From CAZUCD01 sp964618855 (GTDB taxonomy: Bacteria; Sumerlaeota; Sumerlaeia; SLMS01; JANRJK01), in contig CAZUCD010000053.1 in assembly GCA_964618855.1 (NCBI GenBank), positions 1 to 23,361 of the forward strand: 23,361 nucleotides of DNA. The letters run 5' to 3'. Position 1 is the stretch's first letter. Every line of letters begins with the position of its first letter. The notes beneath the pieces were generated by a model. It did not search any database. It saw only the letters and a list, made by a program, of their open reading frames with translations, and was not told the origin of the DNA. Position numbers and translations under genes: made by a program. This document shows positions 9,212-15,366 of the stretch, one piece after another.

Positions 9212-9888
9212 TGCCCGGCGGAACGGACATGGACTGGCGCCCCGTCCTGCTCAGCTTGGAAGTGGGTGCCTGGACCACGGCGATATCGATCGTTGTGGGG
9301 GGGTTGCTGGGGTGGATTCTGTCCCATGGAAGAGTTCCGGGCAGGCGGGCCGTCGAGTCGATGGTGCTGCTGCCTCTCGTGCTGCCCCCGACGGTGCTGG
9401 GGTACTTCCTCCTTGTGGTGATCGGGCGGCGCAGCCCCTTCGGGCAGGCGTGGGAGGCGGTCTTGGGCGAGCCGCTTGTTTTCACAAAGACGGCGGCGAT
9501 CCTTGCGGCCTGCGCCTCCGCGGTACCGATCGTCGCCCGGCAGCTATCCGCGGCGTTCAGCCTGACGCCGCCGGACGTCATCGAGGCGGCCCGACTGGAT
9601 GGCGCGACGGGGATTTCGCTGCTGGTAAGGGTCATCCTGCCACAGGTCCGGGAGCCGCTCATGGCGGCGGCGGCAATTGCCTTCTCGCGGGCCGTCGGAG
9701 ACTTCGGGGCCACGCTCATGGTCGCCGGCAGCATCCCGGGGGAGACGCAGACCGCCGCCATCGCGATCTACGACCTGGTCAACGCGGGCCGGGAGGGCGA
9801 GGCGCTGGCCATGGTCGCCATAGTCAGTCTCATCGCGCTCGTTGTGCTGGTGGTGACGGGATCCGGCGGGAAGCGGGAAGGGGCCTGA
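9211..9888 (+). CDS. modB: Molybdate ABC transporter permease ModB
   Basis: Inner-membrane permease that passes molybdate from ModA to the cytoplasm, powered by ModC. The ATG at 9211 shares a base with the mpg stop (TGATG) and follows a GGGGGGA Shine-Dalgarno; it gives 225 aa, the normal ModB length. About five membrane segments are visible (AISIVVGGLLGWIL, VLLPLVLPPTVLGYFLLVVI, a segment near AAILAACASAVPIVA, PLMAAAAIAFSRAVGDFGATLMVAG and MVAIVSLIALVVLVVTG). The EAA loop that docks the ATPase is EAARLDGATGISLLVRVILP. The LPLVLPPTVLGYFLL and RAVGDFGATLMVAGSIPGET stretches are typical of ModB/CysT-type permeases and favour ModB. Neither modA nor modC lies on either side in this window, which is unusual. 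Confidence 0.9.
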   Translation: MPGGTDMDWRPVLLSLEVGAWTTAISIVVGGLLGWILSHGRVPGRRAVESMVLLPLVLPPTVLGYFLLVVIGRRSPFGQAWEAVLGEPLVFTKTAAILAACASAVPIVARQLSAAFSLTPPDVIEAARLDGATGISLLVRVILPQVREPLMAAAAIAFSRAVGDFGATLMVAGSIPGETQTAAIAIYDLVNAGREGEALAMVAIVSLIALVVLVVTGSGGKREGA

Positions 9889-9898
9889 CCCGCGCGGA

Positions 9899-10603
9899 TC
9901 AGGCGTGGGCGAAGCTGCCCGCCATGGCGAGGAAAATCCCCCGCCCGTCCGTCCCGCCGAGGACCTCCTCGCATGCGCGTTCCGGGTGCGGCATCATGCC
10001 GAGGACATTTCCCTCCCGGTTGGAGATCCCCGCGATGGAATTGAGCGAGCCATTTATGTTGTATTTTTCGCCAATTTCCCCGTTTTCCGACGAATATCGA
10101 AGAATTACCTGGGCATTTTCCTCGATTTCGGCGGCCATTTCCGGCGGGGCATGGAAACGCCCGCAGCCGTGCGCGATCGGGAGCCGAATCACGTCCCCCT
10201 TCGCGAACGATCCGGCCGTGAACCGCGAGTCCCCGCGCTCCACGTGCAGGTGCACGTCCCGGCAGTGGAACCGCAGCGTCGCGTTCCTCATGAGTACACC
10301 GGGGAGCATCCCGGCCTCCGTCAGGATCTGGAAGCCGTTGCAAATCCCGATGACGGGGCGCCCCTGAGCGGCGTGCTCCCGGACGGAGCGCATGACGTGC
10401 GACAGCCCGGCGAGGGCGCCGGTCCGCAGGTAGTCCCCGTAGGAGAATCCCCCGGGGACGACCACGGCCCCGATGCCAGGGGGAAGCGACTCGCGGTGCC
10501 AGACCTCCACGACCTGCTGGCCGAGCACGTTGCGGAGGGCGTGCACGCAGTCCCGGTCGCAGTTCGATCCGGGGAAGACGACGACGGCCCATGATGCGCT
10601 CAC
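9899..10603 (-). CDS. purQ: Phosphoribosylformylglycinamidine synthase, glutaminase subunit PurQ
   Basis: Supplies ammonia from glutamine to PurL for the conversion of FGAR to FGAM in purine synthesis, as the small subunit of the PurL-PurQ-PurS complex. The GTG start at 10603 overlaps the purS stop in a GTGA junction and has GGAGG ten bases upstream, inside purS; it gives 234 aa. The class I amidotransferase triad is present: nucleophile Cys88 in GICNGFQ, and His206 and Glu208 in HPER. FPGSNCDRD and VVVPGGFSYGDYLR match PurQ closely. The frame runs open upstream to 11923, but that part lies antisense or out of frame with purS and the permease and is spurious. A stretch near 10050-10140 uses A/T-ending codons unlike its neighbours. 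No purL is in the window. Confidence 0.96.
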   Translation of the reverse strand: MSASWAVVVFPGSNCDRDCVHALRNVLGQQVVEVWHRESLPPGIGAVVVPGGFSYGDYLRTGALAGLSHVMRSVREHAAQGRPVIGICNGFQILTEAGMLPGVLMRNATLRFHCRDVHLHVERGDSRFTAGSFAKGDVIRLPIAHGCGRFHAPPEMAAEIEENAQVILRYSSENGEIGEKYNINGSLNSIAGISNREGNVLGMMPHPERACEEVLGGTDGRGIFLAMAGSFAHA

Positions 10604-10827
10604 GAGGGGAGGACCTCCCAGGACCATTCCTCGATGAGGGGATTGGCGAGCGTCTCGCGGCATAGGCGCTCGATCCCGGAGGTGTCCTCGACCTCGATGT
10701 GGAAGGACTTTCCCGCGCGGACGGTGCCAACGCCCTTGTGGCCCGAGGAGGCGAGGGCCTGGGCGATGGCCTGCCCCTGGACATCGAGGATGTCGGGCTT
10801 CAGGTGGACAAGGACGTGGACCCTCAT
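10600..10827 (-). CDS. purS: Phosphoribosylformylglycinamidine synthase subunit PurS
   Basis: Small structural subunit that bridges PurQ and small-type PurL in the FGAM synthase complex. It is 75 aa, the usual size, from the ATG at 10827, with AAAGG about nine bases upstream. The sequence MRVHVLVHLKPDILDVQGQA, followed by a conserved VGTVRAGKSF and a C-terminal NPLIEEW, is characteristic. Its TGA (10602-10600) overlaps the purQ GTG start by three bases, so translation is coupled. A perfect TATAAT on the same strand, 20 bases upstream, suggests that purSQ has its own promoter although it follows the permease gene by only 51 bases. Confidence 0.95.
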   Translation of the reverse strand: MRVHVLVHLKPDILDVQGQAIAQALASSGHKGVGTVRAGKSFHIEVEDTSGIERLCRETLANPLIEEWSWEVLPS

Positions 10828-10847
10828 ACTCGGATGCCTTTATTGGG

Positions 10848-10876
10848 ATTATACCGAATTTTTCCGGTGCCGTCGG
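10848..10876 (-). promoter_or_regulatory. Putative promoter of purSQ
   Basis: The minus strand carries an exact TATAAT (10853-10848), which stands out in this G+C-rich DNA. At 17-bp spacing the -35 position reads CCGACG, only a partial match to TTGACA. The predicted transcript would start near 10841, about 13 bases before the purS ATG. The -35 region lies just beyond the stop codon of the upstream permease gene. Confidence 0.5.
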
Positions 10877-10878
10877 GG

Positions 10879-11682
10879 CTAGAGCCTGTCGAGGATTTCC
10901 GTGCGGTTTTTCTTGAGGAACGAAATGCCCACCAAAATACTCACAAATGGGAAGAAAAGAACGACATAATAGCCGTCGTTGTTGAAAATGGCGTCGGGCG
11001 AGCCGAAGTACCTCTGGATCAGGGACACGTACGGCAGGAGTGGGTTGTACTCGATCAGCTCCCGCAGGCGCGAGGGGAGGATGGAGGGGAGGTAGACGAT
11101 GGGGAGCGACCAGAACACGATCTGGAGGGCGATGGCGAGCATCTGCCCGATGTCGCGCATCAGGAGGTGGAGGACGCTCAGGAACATGCCGATGCCGACC
11201 CCCAGGATTCCGAGCGCGACCATCACGGGCGCAGCGAACAGGAAGGACCCCGCGAAGAAGCCGAGGGGCGACTCCGTCGGATTCAGGAACGAGAGGAAGA
11301 GCGCCAGGACGGCGAGGCTGGCAAAGTGGGTGAGGAGCGAGTTCAGCAGCACCCCCGCGTAGAGGATCTCCTCCGGCAGGACGAGCTTCTTGAGCGCACC
11401 CGCGTTGTCCACGAGCGTCGTCGTCGAGCGGGTCACGACCTCCGAGAAGAAGAACCAGGGGACGATTCCGGCGCAGAGGTGGATGACGTAGGCGGGGCGG
11501 CCGGCGGACCCCAGGCGCTCCCCCATCAGGTGCGAGAAGACGAGCACATACATCCCGATGAGCACGATCGGGTGGACGATGTTCCAAACCACGCCGAGGG
11601 TCGATCCGGCATAGCGCGCGCGGAACTCCCGCTTCACAAGGAGCCACAGGAGGGGCCGCGCGCGCAGGATGTATTGGAGCAC
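10879..11682 (-). CDS. ABC-2 type polysaccharide/polyol-phosphate export permease
   Basis: Membrane half of an exporter of the Wzm/TagG/KpsM type, which moves lipid-linked or capsular polysaccharide across the inner membrane. The protein is 267 aa with about six membrane segments. The opening LLWLLVKREFRARYAGSTLG, followed by VVWNIVHPIVLIGMYVLVFS, is the family signature, and the C-terminal YNPLLPYVSLIQRYFG (the 'NP' motif before the last helix) is also typical. The start shown is a GTG at 11682, with no strong Shine-Dalgarno; it lies 12 bases after the stop of the AT-hook gene, so co-transcription is likely. The ATPase partner (Wzt/TagH/KpsT), normally adjacent, is absent here: upstream is the AT-hook protein and downstream is purS. 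The substrate cannot be told from the sequence. Confidence 0.88.
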   Translation of the reverse strand: MLQYILRARPLLWLLVKREFRARYAGSTLGVVWNIVHPIVLIGMYVLVFSHLMGERLGSAGRPAYVIHLCAGIVPWFFFSEVVTRSTTTLVDNAGALKKLVLPEEILYAGVLLNSLLTHFASLAVLALFLSFLNPTESPLGFFAGSFLFAAPVMVALGILGVGIGMFLSVLHLLMRDIGQMLAIALQIVFWSLPIVYLPSILPSRLRELIEYNPLLPYVSLIQRYFGSPDAIFNNDGYYVVLFFPFVSILVGISFLKKNRTEILDRL

Positions 11683-11694
11683 CGTGCGCGGCCG

Positions 11695-12363
11695 TCAGCC
11701 CTTGGCGAGCTTGCGGAACGTCTTCCGCGCGAGGCGCTCGAGGCGCTCGATGTCGCGGATGGGCCGCTCCGGGATCTCGCGCAGCCGCTCCAGGCGCCGC
11801 GTGAGCCTGCGGAGCGCCTTGGCGGACAGGTCGTCGGGGACCTTGGACGAGCGGGCGGTGGCGGAGGACCGATTCATAGACTCCTTGAGGAGGGCGCGGA
11901 GCAACTTTGCGAGGTCTGCGCATTGCGCGTCGAGGTTGCGGGCCATGGCCCGGGCGGCGTCGACGCGCGCCTCGAATGCGGAACTGGCCTTGGCGGCATT
12001 GTCGGCCCCGGCCTTGGCGGCCATTTTCTGCGCGCGCGTGCGGGCAACCTCGGGAATCGTGGGGCGGGGAGTCGGCGCCGCCTCCGTCTTGCGCGGACGG
12101 CCGCGGCCGCGCTTCGGGGCGTTCGGGTCCGGCAGGGGGTGCTTGCGGGGTCGGCCGCGCTTGCGCTTTTCCGCGGGGGGGGCCGCCGGGTCCGGCAGGG
12201 GGTGCTTGCGGGGGCGGCCGCGCTTGCGCTTGGCGGGCTCGGCCGTTGCGGCGGCGGTGGGCGGGCTCGTGTTGCCGTTGGGGACGGGGATCTTGCGTGG
12301 CCTGCCGCGCTTGCGGGGCGGGGGGGGTGCCTCCGGCGGCTGGATGGCGTCAGCGTGTGCCAT
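11695..12363 (-). CDS. Basic protein with four AT-hook motifs (probable DNA-binding, nucleoid-type)
   Basis: The ATG at 12363 is preceded by GGAGA at good spacing and gives 222 aa. The N-terminal half is a Pro/Ala-rich linker region carrying four AT-hooks: RKRGRPRK at 17-24, 46-53 and 67-74, and RGRGRPRK at 85-92. AT-hooks insert their RGRP core into the minor groove of A/T-rich DNA. From about residue 100 the protein changes to an Ala/Arg/Lys/Leu-rich, probably helical region (DLAKLLRALLKESM, RRLTRRLERLREIPERPIRD). This recalls histone H1-like or AlgP-like bacterial proteins and vertebrate HMGA linkers, without a clear family match. It lies 29 bases after dgt and 12 before the ABC permease, all on the same strand, so it is probably in an operon with them. 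A much longer frame reading upstream through dgt is spurious. Confidence 0.85.
   Translation of the reverse strand: MAHADAIQPPEAPPPPRKRGRPRKIPVPNGNTSPPTAAATAEPAKRKRGRPRKHPLPDPAAPPAEKRKRGRPRKHPLPDPNAPKRGRGRPRKTEAAPTPRPTIPEVARTRAQKMAAKAGADNAAKASSAFEARVDAARAMARNLDAQCADLAKLLRALLKESMNRSSATARSSKVPDDLSAKALRRLTRRLERLREIPERPIRDIERLERLARKTFRKLAKG
12124..12231 (-). repeat. Near-perfect 45-bp direct repeat within the AT-hook gene (63-bp period)
   Basis: Copies at 12124-12168 and 12187-12231 differ at a single base (T at 12151, G at 12214). The 63-bp period equals the 21-residue spacing of the second and third AT-hooks (residues 46-53 and 67-74) and includes the shared HPLPDP linker. This indicates a recent in-frame duplication of one hook unit. 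Confidence 0.9.
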
Positions 12364-12392
12364 TTGTCTTCTCCGGGGGTGGTTTTTCCGAG

Positions 12393-13547
12393 CTACTTCG
12401 AGTCCGGCAGGAATATTCCGATGTACTGCTCGTTGAAGAACCTGTCCGTCATTCCGGAAATGTAGTCGCAGATGACGCGGTGGGCGCCGTCCTCCGCAAT
12501 GCGTTTCTGGTATTTCCATGGGAGGAGCCGCGTGTCGTTCAGGTAGGCCTCGAACAATTCGTGCACGAGGCGCTTGGCCTTCATGGAATTCCGCAGGGTC
12601 TTGGGGTGGAAATAGACTCGGTGGAGGAGGAATTTCTTGAGGGGCGCGATGCGCTCCTTGAATTCGGCCGAAAATGCGACGATGCGCCTGCCGTGGTTCC
12701 TTACGTCCGCGACCGACTTCACGCCGGACTCGGCGATCGCCTTCTGGGAGTTTTCGAGGGCGTCCATGACGTGCGCGTCGTAGAGGTGCCCGACGGCGCG
12801 GTAGGTGACCATCTTCTGTGGGGCGTCGTGCCCGAGGTCGTGCCGTGCGCGCTCGAACAGGTCCCATATCCATGGCAGCCCGCGGAGGTCGTGGTGCTCG
12901 ATCAGGCCCATCTTGAGGGCGTCATCGAGGTCGGCGTTGTTGTAGGCAATCTCGTCCGCGAGGTCGCACACCTGTGACTCGAGGGTGGGCATCTTCCCCG
13001 GCATGTAGCGCGCGTCGGCCGTCGGCTTGTCGTAGTCGGTGTCGTGCTTGATGATGCCCTCGCGGACCTCGTACGTGAGGTTCAGGCCGGGGAACTCGAG
13101 GCTGCGTTCCTCCAGGAGTTCGACGGTGCGAAGTCCCTGCTCATTGTGCTCGAATCCGCCGTGGTTCCTCATGGCCTCGCGCATGCCCTCCTCACCGGCG
13201 TGGCCGAAGGGCGTGTGCCCAAAGTCGTGCGCGAGCGCGATCGCCTCCGCCAGGTCCTGATTGAGGCCGAGGGCGCGGCTGATCGTGCGCGCGATCTGCG
13301 CCACCTCCATCGTGTGCGTGATGCGCGTGCGGTAGTAGTCCCCCGCCGTGATGATGTGCACCTGGGTCTTGAACTCGAGCTTGCGGAACGCGGTGCTGTG
13401 GATGACGCGGTCGCGATCGCGCTGGAATTCGGTGCGGAGGCGGTCCGCCTGCATGGGGTGGTCGCGGCCGAGGGACTCGGACGCCTTCGCCGCGTAGGGC
13501 GAAAGTGTCCGGTGCTCGATTTCCTCAAGTTCTTCGCGGCGCTTCAT
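12393..13547 (-). CDS. dgt: HD-domain dNTP triphosphohydrolase (dGTPase-like)
   Basis: Hydrolyses dGTP or other dNTPs to the nucleoside and tripolyphosphate, controlling the dNTP pool; members of this shorter subfamily often need a dNTP activator. The ATG at 13547 has AGGAG nine bases upstream and gives 384 aa, the normal length for the subfamily. HD-metal ligands are His78 (RITHTMEVAQIAR), His107-Asp108 (AHDFGHTPFGH) and Asp198 (CDLADEIAY). The N-terminal FQRDRDRVIHSTAFRKLEFK and TQVHIITAGDYYRTR are diagnostic of the dGTPase family. It is the first gene of a same-strand run (dgt, AT-hook protein, ABC permease). The roughly 200-base leader upstream contains a G-quadruplex motif and short inverted repeats. 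The exact nucleotide preference cannot be read from the sequence. Confidence 0.95.
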   Translation of the reverse strand: MKRREELEEIEHRTLSPYAAKASESLGRDHPMQADRLRTEFQRDRDRVIHSTAFRKLEFKTQVHIITAGDYYRTRITHTMEVAQIARTISRALGLNQDLAEAIALAHDFGHTPFGHAGEEGMREAMRNHGGFEHNEQGLRTVELLEERSLEFPGLNLTYEVREGIIKHDTDYDKPTADARYMPGKMPTLESQVCDLADEIAYNNADLDDALKMGLIEHHDLRGLPWIWDLFERARHDLGHDAPQKMVTYRAVGHLYDAHVMDALENSQKAIAESGVKSVADVRNHGRRIVAFSAEFKERIAPLKKFLLHRVYFHPKTLRNSMKAKRLVHELFEAYLNDTRLLPWKYQKRIAEDGAHRVICDYISGMTDRFFNEQYIGIFLPDSK

Positions 13548-13572
13548 GGGGCGGGGCTCCTGGGTGGATTTC

Positions 13573-13595
13573 GGGTTTCGGGAGTCGGGTCGGGG
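13573..13595 (+). promoter_or_regulatory. Canonical G-quadruplex motif upstream of dgt
   Basis: Four G-tracts, GGG (13573-13575), GGG (13580-13582), GGG (13587-13589) and GGGG (13592-13595), with loops of 4, 4 and 2 bases, fit the G3+N1-7 rule on the plus strand. This is the template strand for dgt, whose start codon lies 26 bases away. Formation in vivo is not shown. Confidence 0.5.
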
Positions 13596-13600
13596 AGTGC

Positions 13601-13613
13601 AATTCTGTGAATT
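13601..13613. promoter_or_regulatory. Inverted repeat AATTCTGTGAATT in the dgt leader
   Basis: A 5-3-5 palindrome (AATTC-TGT-GAATT) that is A/T-rich within a G+C-rich leader, 54 bases before the dgt start codon. It could be an operator for an unknown regulator; nothing in the window identifies the protein. Confidence 0.3.
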
Positions 13614-13749
13614 TTGGTGGATGGGTTGGTGGTGTCACACCAGTCTGGTGGCCGGGGACCGTGACCGGGTGTGTCGCACCGGAATAGGGGGCGGGGCAAT
13701 TGGCGTCGGGTTTTCCGGGTGAGGATTTTGAGGTGGGCGCCGCGAGAAG

Positions 13750-15366
13750 CTACTCGGCGGGGACGGGCGTCTTGCGCACGACGCCGGAACTGCGGCGCAG
13801 GTCCATGCGCGCATCCATGGGGAGCCTGACCCAGAAGCGGATCTCGCCATCCTCCCAGTCGGTCTCCAGGACGCCGCCGTTGGAGACGACGGCCTGGTAG
13901 GCGATGGCGAGGCCGAGGCCCGTGCCCCCCGCTTTCGTGGTGTGGAAGGGCTCGAACAGTCGCTCCAATTCGTCGGGGGAGAGCCTCTCGCACGTGTTGG
14001 CGACGCAAAGGATGACGGGGCGCAGCTCGTTCACGGGGAGGTACATCGTGGAGATGCGCACGACGCCGCCACCGTGCTCGACGACGTGCTCGACGGCGTT
14101 CCTCGCGAGGTTCAGCAGCGCCTGCCGAAGGCGCCCGTGCTGCACGAAGGGCATGGGCAGGTTCGGATCGAACTCCATGCGAAGCTGGACCAAGTGCGTC
14201 TCGGAACCGGCGGAGAGCATGGCGCCCTCGGCGACGGAACGCATGAGGTCGTTGAGGTCGGTCTCCCCGGGGGGTTCGGGATCGCCCTGCGCGAAGTCCA
14301 TGATGGCGTTGACGAGGCGCTCGAGGCGCTCGATCTCGCCGATGATGCGCTGGTGGTACTCCTGCGGGGGGATGAGCGGTGGCTGTCCACTGCGCGACTG
14401 CTCGTCGAGGAGCTGCATCATGCCCTTCATGGAGGCGAGCGGGTTGCGGATCTCGTGCGCGATGCCGGTGGCGAGGGTGCCGACCGCGGCGAGGCGGTCG
14501 GCGCGCTGCATCTGCTCGCGGAAGGATTGCGCGCCGGTGATGTCCCTCACTTCGAGGAGCCACTGGTCGACGCCGCGTTCGCCGGTGACGATCGGCGACA
14601 GGATCATGTTGAGGGCGAGGGGCTCGCCCCCGCGGATCAGGTTGAGGTCCTCCTCGACGGAGTTGCCGGGGCGTGGATCGGCGAGGACCCGGGCACAGGC
14701 GTCGAGGACGGCGCGGCCCACGTCGGCGTCTGGGGCGTCGGCGAAGGGGCTCCCCGCGCGGTGGCCAATGATCTCGCGCGGGCTGATGCCCATGATGCGG
14801 CGGACGGCGCCCTCGGCGGAAAGGATGGTGCCGTCGCGGGCGATGAGGAAGCGCGCGCGCGCCGCGGCCTCCTTCATCTGTCGGTCGCGCTCCGCGAAGA
14901 GGTGCTCCAGGTGCGTCACCATCGAGTTGAACGTGCTGCCGATGTAGGAGAACTCGCCGAGGGGCGTGTTGCGCATCTGCGCGAGCTCGCCGCGCGCGAG
15001 CGCGGCCATCGACTCCTCGATGTCGCGCAGGGGCCGCACGATCTGCAGCGCCAGCAGCAGCCCGACGCCCGCGGAGAGGATCGCCATGATGATCGTGAAC
15101 AGGGTCACCAGGTCCGCCGAGTAGTCGAGTCCCTCCCGCACCGCCACGGAGAGCCCCTTCTGCTGCGAGGTGGTGATGAGCTGGTTGCGCACGAAGACCC
15201 CACCGGCGATGACGACGAGGGAGATGATCGCTGGTATGGAGACGGTGAGGCGGACGGTCTGGCGGCGCGTGCGCGCGAGGGACTCGCGCGGGATGGATGC
15301 GCCGCTGTCGCCATGCTGGGCGGCGGATGTCCCCTGGCGCGGGTCAACGGGGTCCGGCATCGGCAT
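13750..15366 (-). CDS. Membrane-bound sensor histidine kinase (HAMP-PAS-HisKA-HATPase)
   Basis: Sensor of a two-component system in the inner membrane. The ATG at 15366 (another in frame at 15360) overlaps the end of the upstream gene and gives 538 aa. Domains in order: TM1 (~39-59), a short periplasmic loop of about 26 residues, TM2 (~86-110), HAMP (~108-160), a PAS-like domain (~172-278), HisKA with the phosphorylated His304 in GIAHEIRNPLASMKG, and HATPase_c. The N box has Asn423 (NLARNAVEH), and the G2 box is KAGGTGLGLAI (~479-488). The G1 box is odd: the expected DxGxG reads NTCER (457-461), losing both glycines. The tiny external loop argues against a large periplasmic ligand domain. No response regulator is present in the window, so its partner is elsewhere. 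It is the last gene of a same-strand cluster after the ADP-ribosylglycohydrolase-like and UPF0104 genes. Confidence 0.92.
   Translation of the reverse strand: MPMPDPVDPRQGTSAAQHGDSGASIPRESLARTRRQTVRLTVSIPAIISLVVIAGGVFVRNQLITTSQQKGLSVAVREGLDYSADLVTLFTIIMAILSAGVGLLLALQIVRPLRDIEESMAALARGELAQMRNTPLGEFSYIGSTFNSMVTHLEHLFAERDRQMKEAAARARFLIARDGTILSAEGAVRRIMGISPREIIGHRAGSPFADAPDADVGRAVLDACARVLADPRPGNSVEEDLNLIRGGEPLALNMILSPIVTGERGVDQWLLEVRDITGAQSFREQMQRADRLAAVGTLATGIAHEIRNPLASMKGMMQLLDEQSRSGQPPLIPPQEYHQRIIGEIERLERLVNAIMDFAQGDPEPPGETDLNDLMRSVAEGAMLSAGSETHLVQLRMEFDPNLPMPFVQHGRLRQALLNLARNAVEHVVEHGGGVVRISTMYLPVNELRPVILCVANTCERLSPDELERLFEPFHTTKAGGTGLGLAIAYQAVVSNGGVLETDWEDGEIRFWVRLPMDARMDLRRSSGVVRKTPVPAE

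Noticed and set aside
9899..11923. 674-aa frame ending in PurQ
   Set aside because: The part upstream of 10603 runs out of frame through purS and the ABC permease. The GTG at 10603, coupled to purS, gives a full-length PurQ.
12124..12231. CRISPR-like repeat
   Set aside because: Only two copies, inside a coding frame, with a period that equals whole codons and encodes AT-hook units.
10699..12465. 588-codon plus-strand frame across purS, permease and AT-hook genes
   Set aside because: It spans three well-supported minus-strand genes and their junctions and has a low-complexity Glu/Asp/Arg composition.
11695..12873. Longer AT-hook protein starting inside dgt
   Set aside because: The extension overlaps the well-supported dgt reading frame. 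The ATG at 12363 has a Shine-Dalgarno and follows the dgt stop.
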